Shown in pieces: positions 5,515-10,509 of a DNA stretch of 10,509 nt. The DNA comes from Candidatus Dojkabacteria bacterium UBA2259. Lineage in GTDB: Bacteria > Patescibacteriota > Dojkabacteria > SC72. The stretch is from assembly GCA_002347605.1 (NCBI GenBank), contig DDXN01000012.1, positions 1 to 10,509 of the forward strand. Reading direction: 5' to 3'. Under the pieces are notes generated by a model. The model did not search any database. It was not told the DNA's origin and saw only the letters and a program-made list of their open reading frames with translations. Each line of letters opens with the position of its first letter. Position 1 is the first letter of the stretch. The position numbers and the translations under genes are program-made.

Positions 5515-7080
5515 TTATTTAAGTGTTGGTTCTGGTATTCCTGAATCTCTAATACAACACTGACTACCATTCATATAGTAATTGGAAGAGCTACCATAAG
5601 CGGCAATTGCACTATCCATTGCTACCTTACAGACTTGATATGCAACTGTTCCAGCACTTGAGCATGTATCCCCTCCATTATTAGTGCCTGTACTACTACT
5701 TCCACTGCTTCCGGATGAGGAGCCTGAAGGAGTTGATGGGTTATATGTTGGTGCTGTTTGTCCATTTGTATGAACATATTCATGGCAATATCCATCTGTT
5801 CCAAGGTAAGTACTTTTAGGACAGCATTTTCCACTTCCGGCATACGAAGTACCTTTTGGACATACGGAATAGGTTGTTCCCTTTGATGCTGAAGCTGCTG
5901 CCTTTTGTGCTGCTTTCTTTCTTGCTTCTTCGCCTTTTTCTACTAAATTGTTATACCATTCCTGTCTGCTATCATATGCTCTGGAGATAGCTGCAAACAT
6001 ATTGACTACTTTCTCTTGTCTTAAATCTTGTTCTGTTGCTATTCTTTCATCTACATATGCCTCTAGACTATTTGCAACAGTATGGTAGTTTCCAAATCCA
6101 TATGTAGCCATTGTGCTTTCTACTTGTGTTGTAAGAAAGTCTGTTAAACTAGACATATATCCCCAAGTAATTTTGTCTCCATTACCAACGAAATCCATAG
6201 TTTCTGTTTTTGTTGTACTGTCATTGCTGTAGAAAGTATGAATCTTTCCAGCATTTGCCTCATCCCAATACCAAGCCCATTCACCATTTTGAGTCCAATG
6301 ACCATAATCTGCATAATCTTTGTTAGTCATCATTATGACAAGATCCTGGGTTCTAAGCTTTACTTCAGCAGAACCTTCATAGAGTTCTACATGTCCCCAT
6401 ATTCCATCCCCACTAAAACTATTCGATACTCCAGTAAAGAACTCTGTACCTGTTACATACATAACCCTATCTGCCATTTGTACACTAAATTTCTTTCCTT
6501 CTTCTTGTGGTGCTACTCTGTAGTATGCATATCCATTGAGTTGAACAATTCTTGTTTCTTTGTCATACATGTTTACCTGTATGGAGGGTGATTCTTGTGT
6601 AGAAAGTGTAATTAAAGAACCATCTGGGAGTACTAGATATACATTGTATGGATATGTTTCAAACAGACTCGCAGGTCCTTTGTATTCAGTAAAGGTTAAG
6701 AGACAATGATTATCTACTTGTATAGGTTCTTTTCCTACTTCGAATTTGATTTCTTTTGGTTCTGTTCCATCTGAATATGAACAACTTTCTATCATCTCTA
6801 CCTCTGGTTCTCCTGAAACCACATCTGCATACACCATATATTTCTTCTCTGTATCTGCAGGAGTGTATGTTTGGAGGGGTATTCCTAATGCTTGTTCTGA
6901 ATCGTCAGCATAGTCTTTGGATGTTTGATTATCCTCTTTATTATTTCCAATATTTATCTTATCCATACCTTTTAGTATAAAAAATCCTGTGATGAGGAGA
7001 ATAACAATGGCTAGAGGAATGCAAATGAGAAGTATTTGCTTCTTAGATAGAGTTATCTTTGGGAGAATTAATTTATTCAT
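5515..7080 (-). CDS. Membrane-anchored FecR-like surface protein with Cys-rich tail (paralogue A)
   Basis: 521 residues. Basic N-terminus (MNKLILPKITLSKKQ), then one hydrophobic helix (about 16-36): a signal anchor leaving the rest outside. A YADDSEQAL motif (57-65) and two cysteines (100, 126), likely disulfide-linked, lead into a FecR-like region: LPDGSLITLS (151-160), SPSIQVNMYDKETRIV (164-179), GYAYYRVAP (183-191), VTGTEF (209-214) and VELYEGSAEVK (231-241), the usual VxGTEF...EGxV layout. YGFGN (327-331) is followed by a charged helical stretch (about 345-395, possible coiled coil), a Cys-rich patch (407-432), a Ser/Gly linker (452-470) and a last Cys-bearing segment (473-509). ATG 7080 is chosen over TTG 7134 because that TTG is the first half of the -35 box. 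Fold membership is inference from motif order. Closest relative is the next gene upstream (start 8553). The role is unknown; no sigma factor or TonB receptor is nearby. Confidence 0.8.
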   Translation of the reverse strand: MNKLILPKITLSKKQILLICIPLAIVILLITGFFILKGMDKINIGNNKEDNQTSKDYADDSEQALGIPLQTYTPADTEKKYMVYADVVSGEPEVEMIESCSYSDGTEPKEIKFEVGKEPIQVDNHCLLTFTEYKGPASLFETYPYNVYLVLPDGSLITLSTQESPSIQVNMYDKETRIVQLNGYAYYRVAPQEEGKKFSVQMADRVMYVTGTEFFTGVSNSFSGDGIWGHVELYEGSAEVKLRTQDLVIMMTNKDYADYGHWTQNGEWAWYWDEANAGKIHTFYSNDSTTKTETMDFVGNGDKITWGYMSSLTDFLTTQVESTMATYGFGNYHTVANSLEAYVDERIATEQDLRQEKVVNMFAAISRAYDSRQEWYNNLVEKGEEARKKAAQKAAASASKGTTYSVCPKGTSYAGSGKCCPKSTYLGTDGYCHEYVHTNGQTAPTYNPSTPSGSSSGSSGSSSTGTNNGGDTCSSAGTVAYQVCKVAMDSAIAAYGSSSNYYMNGSQCCIRDSGIPEPTLK

Positions 7081-7105
7081 TTTAATATGAATGAGATTAT
7101 TAACC

Positions 7106-7134
7106 ACTGTATCAATTGAGAAGAATGGTGTCAA
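7106..7134 (-). promoter_or_regulatory. Promoter of paralogue A, TTGACA-N17-TACAGT
   Basis: The minus strand reads TTGACA (7134-7129), 17 bp, TACAGT (7111-7106), with a TGA extension before the -10. Immediately downstream GTTAATAATCTCATTC (7104-7089) is identical to the sequence after the paralogue B promoter. The leader is about 19 nt and has no Shine-Dalgarno sequence. Confidence 0.8.
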
Positions 7135-7284
7135 GGTGAATATTATGATGAGTATAAAACACAGTAAAAAGCTCTCTTCTTTTAAAAAGATTTGATATTA
7201 GGAATCTAAAATCAATATGATTTTTAAGTGTAAGAATGAAGAAAAAATTCTTATCTTATGCCTATTGTATAAAGAAATAATCCT

Positions 7285-8553
7285 TTACTCTATACATTCT
7301 ATTGGAACACATCCTTCACCATATCCTCCATCTGTAAATGTTGCCCAACATTGTCTTTCATCACTGTCACATCCCATACCCGTAACTCCTTTAGCGTAAC
7401 ATGAATCAATACTTGTTATACCCGAGCATTTACCGCCTGAAGAATTTCCAACTGATGTATCATCATCATTTTGCATCTCTTCCCATTCTGCATTTTCTTT
7501 AGCATCCATCTGTTTTACACTTTTAACAGTTTGTGCATATACATTTTCAATATGGCCAGATACAAATGTTTTTAGAGTACTTGTAGTAAATTCGTTGAAA
7601 TTTCCAAAACCATATTCCTTAGACAAACTTTTTTGATTCTCTAGGAAATCTCCTCTGCCTAAAATATCTAAAGCATCTGTTACAGAAGGGACTCTCTCTG
7701 CAACAAAAGTTGTATTTGGGAGGGTATTATAATATACATTTGTATTATCATCGCTATTCATATTTCCTAATATTTCACTACTTCCTCTCTTAGTTATACT
7801 TCCTGCTCCATCAAAGAGAAAGAAACCTCCAGAATATTCACCCTTACTTAATCCATAGAGACTTTCAGATTCTTGGTTAAAACCTAATTCTGCATATACT
7901 TCTGTTCCTGTTGCTGTAAAAAGCTGTGAGTAAAGAGGCATATTTATTGTAAATATATCATTATTTTCTTTCGGAGAAATTCTGTAATATGCAAAACCTC
8001 CCATATGAACAACTCTTGTCTCATGGTCAAAAATGTTTATTTGTATAGATGGAGAGTCATTTGAGTTTAATGCTATTAATGAATTATCCGGTAGAACAAA
8101 ATATGCAGTTAATGCATCTACTGTTTCAGATGGGTCTACTTTATATTTGATATTTAAAATACAATGGTTACCTATTTCTACTGGAGTAGAACTAAGTGAA
8201 TATGTATTCTCTTCTGTCTTTTTGTCTTCATATTCACATTTTTCAGTTAAAATTAAGGATTTTGATCCTTCTCCATATGGATTGTCAGCTGTTTCTCCGT
8301 ATACAAGTATTTTAGGTTCTGTTTCTGTTGAATATGCTTTCTGCCATGTTTCTGACAATGCTTCTTGGGTATCATCTGCATATCCTTCCTGTTGATCTTC
8401 TCTGTTTATATTCACAATATGATTTTTTTCTTCTTCTGTTTTGTTATTTTCTAAAATTATAAATATGAAGGCAAGGAGAATGAATACAGATACAGATATT
8501 AAAACAATCTGTTTTTTAGTTAGATTTATCTTTGGAAAAGTTATTTTCTTCAT
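7285..8553 (-). CDS. Membrane-anchored FecR-like surface protein (paralogue B)
   Basis: 422 residues. The same opening as paralogue A: MKKITFPKINLTKKQ, then a hydrophobic helix (about 16-34). It shares YADDTQEAL (58-66), two cysteines (106, 131), VLPDNSLIALN (153-163), SPSIQINIFDHETRVV (167-182), GFAYYRISP (186-194), TGTE (215-218) and YGFGN (314-318). In the FecR-like part the final strand motif is degenerate (FLFDGAGSITKR, 245-256, for the usual EGxVxV), with a Gly/Ser-rich insertion before it (about 222-243). The tail is shorter than in A: an acidic stretch and six cysteines (376, 385, 395, 402, 415, 420), probably three disulfides. The first ATG gives the full anchor and lies 26 nt after the -10. 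It has its own promoter and ends with TAA. Function unknown; extracytoplasmic location inferred from anchor topology and disulfides. Confidence 0.8.
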   Translation of the reverse strand: MKKITFPKINLTKKQIVLISVSVFILLAFIFIILENNKTEEEKNHIVNINREDQQEGYADDTQEALSETWQKAYSTETEPKILVYGETADNPYGEGSKSLILTEKCEYEDKKTEENTYSLSSTPVEIGNHCILNIKYKVDPSETVDALTAYFVLPDNSLIALNSNDSPSIQINIFDHETRVVHMGGFAYYRISPKENNDIFTINMPLYSQLFTATGTEVYAELGFNQESESLYGLSKGEYSGGFFLFDGAGSITKRGSSEILGNMNSDDNTNVYYNTLPNTTFVAERVPSVTDALDILGRGDFLENQKSLSKEYGFGNFNEFTTSTLKTFVSGHIENVYAQTVKSVKQMDAKENAEWEEMQNDDDTSVGNSSGGKCSGITSIDSCYAKGVTGMGCDSDERQCWATFTDGGYGEGCVPIECIE

Positions 8554-8579
8554 TTATAAAAAGAATGAGATTATTAACT

Positions 8580-8608
8580 ACTGTATCAACTAAGGAAGAT
8601 TATGTCAA
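8580..8608 (-). promoter_or_regulatory. Promoter of paralogue B, TTGACA-N17-TACAGT
   Basis: The minus strand reads TTGACA (8608-8603), 17 bp, TACAGT (8585-8580), with a TGA extension. GTTAATAATCTCATTC (8578-8563) follows, identical to paralogue A. Over 46 positions the two promoters differ at 8, seven of them in the spacer. The leader is about 20 nt with no Shine-Dalgarno sequence. Confidence 0.8.
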
Positions 8609-8654
8609 AGTAATAAGGAGTTGGAGTGTGGCTTGAAATCCCCCCAGAGATACC

Positions 8655-10274
8655 TTATGGATTTACCCAATTACTAAATCCTTTGGGTAAACATTTCTTA
8701 GGAATTGCACTTTCTCCAGTACCTGTACAAACCATATTAACTCCTCCTACTGTTGAATCTTGGCAGTATTTATCTTTGTTTTTAATAATTTTATACTGAC
8801 ATTGTACATATCCAGGTTTCCCTTTATTCATTGTTCCAGCACTTTCTACATAACAAGAATAAATTTTAATATCATCCATGATGCTACAGTCTCCTGAAGT
8901 AGATCCGGAGGTATCCTCAGATTTTGTTGTATTCGGACATGCTCCAGAATTGGGATAATGACTACAGAAAAGAGCTTGATCTGCAGAAGCATCACTACTG
9001 GCATAATCTTGTTCTACAATAGGTTTAAGGTATTGTGTAATATATTCAAGAACATCATCAAAATTAAAAGTACCCTCTGCAAATGCATAATCAGAGACAA
9101 GACCAATGTATGTTTGATCAGCTATTAGCTTGTTATACAGATTGAAGAAATACTGTCTTGGGAATTCATAACCAGATGATAGATCACCTGTCCCTATGTC
9201 AATAGCATCTTCTGTTACAGGGCAATCATCGTCTGTAGGATAGCAACATTCTTTATCTTCAGGGATACATTTGTTTGCACAGAACTTATACCCATCATCA
9301 CAGTCATAGCTTCCTTTCTCAAATAGTGAAAAACTGTTTGCGTTTGGATTGTTGTAACAGCAGTATTGAGAGCTCTCTCCAAAGAAAAGTTTTTCTTTAC
9401 ATGTACCAGCTGTATTCTCCTGACACTGTACAGGTGAGAGACAGTAGCTATTAGTATCACAACATATCCCATTTGCTGGTATACAGCTATTTCCACAAGC
9501 TTTAAGTATTGGAGGACAAGCAAGTACATTGAAATATGGGACTTGTGCATATTGACCTTTAGTGATTGTTGTATTGTAAACTTTGACACTCCCTTTGGTA
9601 ACTGTAGTAATGGAGCCAAGATCCTCATCTGTGGATGTATAGAATTCTGTTCCTGTAGCTTCTGCAGTTACATCCCCTACTTCAACTACATATTTTTTGT
9701 CAAAATTTGGTGCTAGGATATGCCATAGTACAGATTCTTGCTTGGTTACATTCTGTATTATCGTTATTTGTTCATCAGTTGAGATAACTTGAAATATTAA
9801 ATCACCTTTGTTAAATAAATCCGTCTTCTTTTGGTCGTTTGAGGCTGCAATGAGTGTTCCCCCTGGGAGGATTACATTGCAATATGTTCCGGGTTTGATT
9901 TTTATGATGCATCTGTTTTCAAGTAGAACTGAACTACTGTTAAAATCTTTCCATTTGTTATTACCACATTTATATTGTGTTTTGTAACATTCTTCAGATG
10001 TTGTGGTATCCTTGAACATCATATTATTTCTAAAGAAATAGTTTGTACCCATTTTTCCATCTCCAGGTACAAGGTTGGAAGCTATTTTTGTTAATGCAAA
10101 GTTAGGTTTGGTATTTTCTTCATCAAATTCTACCCAGAGTGGTTGTCGCAGTGTTTCCTTTTCACGATACTTATTAATAAGCGAAACTATAAATATTATA
10201 GCTCCTATCATGAATACAACAGAGCAGGCTATGATTATGTGATTATGAGAAATCTTTGTTTTAGGAACTTTCAT
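8655..10274 (-). CDS. Membrane-anchored, cysteine-rich FecR-like surface protein (paralogue C)
   Basis: 539 residues. MKVPKTKISHNH then a hydrophobic helix (about 12-33) as signal anchor. The FecR-like part is recognisable but diverged: cysteines 96, 103, 122 and 132, ILPGGTLIAAS (135-145), ATGTEF (206-211) and VTKGSVKVYN (225-234) followed by TKGQYAQVP. Residues 253-351 hold 16 cysteines. Two copies of a CxxxCIPxxxxxCC unit (CGNSCIPANGICC at 260-272; CANKCIPEDKECC at 332-344) suggest small disulfide-rich modules. A non-Cys helical segment (about 355-430) and a second, looser Cys-rich tail (437-528, ten Cys) follow. ATG 10274 is used instead of TTG 10328, because that TTG is the first half of the -35 box. 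Diverges from the 10355 gene. The role is unknown; binding at the cell surface is a guess. Confidence 0.78.
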   Translation of the reverse strand: MKVPKTKISHNHIIIACSVVFMIGAIIFIVSLINKYREKETLRQPLWVEFDEENTKPNFALTKIASNLVPGDGKMGTNYFFRNNMMFKDTTTSEECYKTQYKCGNNKWKDFNSSSVLLENRCIIKIKPGTYCNVILPGGTLIAASNDQKKTDLFNKGDLIFQVISTDEQITIIQNVTKQESVLWHILAPNFDKKYVVEVGDVTAEATGTEFYTSTDEDLGSITTVTKGSVKVYNTTITKGQYAQVPYFNVLACPPILKACGNSCIPANGICCDTNSYCLSPVQCQENTAGTCKEKLFFGESSQYCCYNNPNANSFSLFEKGSYDCDDGYKFCANKCIPEDKECCYPTDDDCPVTEDAIDIGTGDLSSGYEFPRQYFFNLYNKLIADQTYIGLVSDYAFAEGTFNFDDVLEYITQYLKPIVEQDYASSDASADQALFCSHYPNSGACPNTTKSEDTSGSTSGDCSIMDDIKIYSCYVESAGTMNKGKPGYVQCQYKIIKNKDKYCQDSTVGGVNMVCTGTGESAIPKKCLPKGFSNWVNP

Positions 10275-10299
10275 AAGGGAGTATGTAAAGTTATTAATT

Positions 10300-10328
10300 A
10301 ATCTAACATTAAGAAAATGGAAAGTCAA
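10300..10328 (-). promoter_or_regulatory. Promoter of paralogue C, TTGACT-N17-TAGATT
   Basis: The minus strand reads TTGACT (10328-10323), 17 bp, TAGATT (10305-10300) with a TGT extension. It matches promoters A and B in spacing, TGn and distance to the ATG (25 nt), and keeps a TTAATAA core just after the -10, but lacks the TCTCATTC block. The -10 is the weakest of the three. Confidence 0.55.
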
Positions 10329-10346
10329 AGTGAAGTAAAGTATAAT
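10318..10346 (+). promoter_or_regulatory. Promoter of the 10355 gene, overlapping the paralogue C -35
   Basis: TGGAAA (10318-10323, 4/6) and, after 17 bp, TATAAT (10341-10346, 6/6). The -35 shares position 10323 with the paralogue C -35 on the other strand and the two elements abut, so polymerase could not use both promoters at once. The ATG at 10355 is 8 nt after the -10, implying a leaderless or nearly leaderless mRNA. Confidence 0.5.
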
Positions 10347-10354
10347 TTATGAGT

Positions 10355-10509
10355 ATGGAAAAAGAGAAAATATTAGAGAATGCTTTAAAAAAATGTACTG
10401 TTTATACCTTTTCAAATCTTGAAATATATTATACCCCTGAGATTAAAGAATCTGATTTAAAACCATACTATTTCCCTCACTATATTGAGGCATATCTATT
10501 ATCCAATTA
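10355..10509 (+). CDS. Start of an unrecognised protein gene (3' end outside window)
   Basis: The visible frame begins MEKEKILENALKKCTVYTFS and stays open for about 51 codons to the window end. It is a charged N-terminal helix followed by aromatic-rich sequence (IYYTPEI, KPYYFPHYIEAYLL) without a signal peptide. ATG 10355 is preferred over ATG 10349: the latter lies only 2 nt after the -10 box and would be upstream of the expected start site. No family is recognised from this fragment. Confidence 0.65.
   Translation, partial: MEKEKILENALKKCTVYTFSNLEIYYTPEIKESDLKPYYFPHYIEAYLLSN

Noticed and set aside
6238..6591. 117-codon plus-strand frame, and a similar one at 8033-8395
   Set aside because: Both are antisense to the FecR-like paralogues and their sequences show no similarity to each other beyond that expected from the conserved opposite strand.
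7231..7253. TAAGAAT / ATTCTTA inverted repeat after the paralogue B gene as a terminator
   Set aside because: Seven AT-rich pairs around a 9-nt loop with no following T tract on the minus strand; too weak to call.
9215..9628. 137-codon minus-strand frame
   Set aside because: Same strand but another frame inside paralogue C, whose cysteine pattern and FecR-like motifs are coherent; this frame has none.

Overview
The window is AT-rich bacterial DNA. The two genes with the firmest family assignment are uppS (undecaprenyl diphosphate synthase), which marks a bacterium with a lipid-carrier pathway, and a class II Fic protein. None of the starts I examined has a convincing Shine-Dalgarno sequence, promoters look like sigma-70 types with a frequent extended -10 (TGn), and several -10 boxes lie only 5 to 9 nt before the start codon, which implies leaderless or nearly leaderless mRNAs. 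This, together with the low GC content and many uncharacterised surface proteins, suggests a candidate-phyla-radiation (Patescibacteria) lineage. That placement is inference; no rRNA or marker set is present.

Layout. Positions 1-1070 (minus): a truncated family 2 glycosyltransferase preceded by uppS, a plausible lipid-linked sugar pair. Positions 1257-3011 (plus): a 584-residue protein resembling a clan GH-A TIM-barrel glycosidase without a signal peptide. Positions 3171-4178 (minus): a Fic-domain AMP-transferase-like protein with a C-terminal winged helix, a perfect consensus promoter and an inverted repeat over the -35. Positions 4345-4945 (plus): an acidic 91-residue reading frame interrupted by one in-frame TAG, overlapping by 8 nt a 110-residue helical protein. 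Positions 4992-10274 (minus): a small basic protein and three paralogous single-pass membrane proteins with FecR-like extracellular domains and divergent cysteine-rich tails, each paralogue with its own promoter. Position 10355 onward (plus): the start of an unrecognised gene transcribed divergently from the last paralogue.

How they fit together. The main story is the surface-protein cluster: three FecR-like proteins anchored by an N-terminal helix, two of them (starts at 7080 and 8553) sharing an almost identical promoter and early 5' leader, the third a more diverged version. No sigma factor or TonB receptor accompanies them here, so the classical FecR signalling role is not supported. The basic 167-residue gene follows the 7080 gene by 19 bp and probably shares its transcript. 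Start codons for two paralogues are moved downstream from TTG codons because those TTGs are the first three bases of the -35 boxes.

Intergenic stretches are all shorter than about 210 bp. The 7135-7284 gap shows no gene and no convincing terminator. I see no tRNA, rRNA, CRISPR array, insertion sequence or attachment site.
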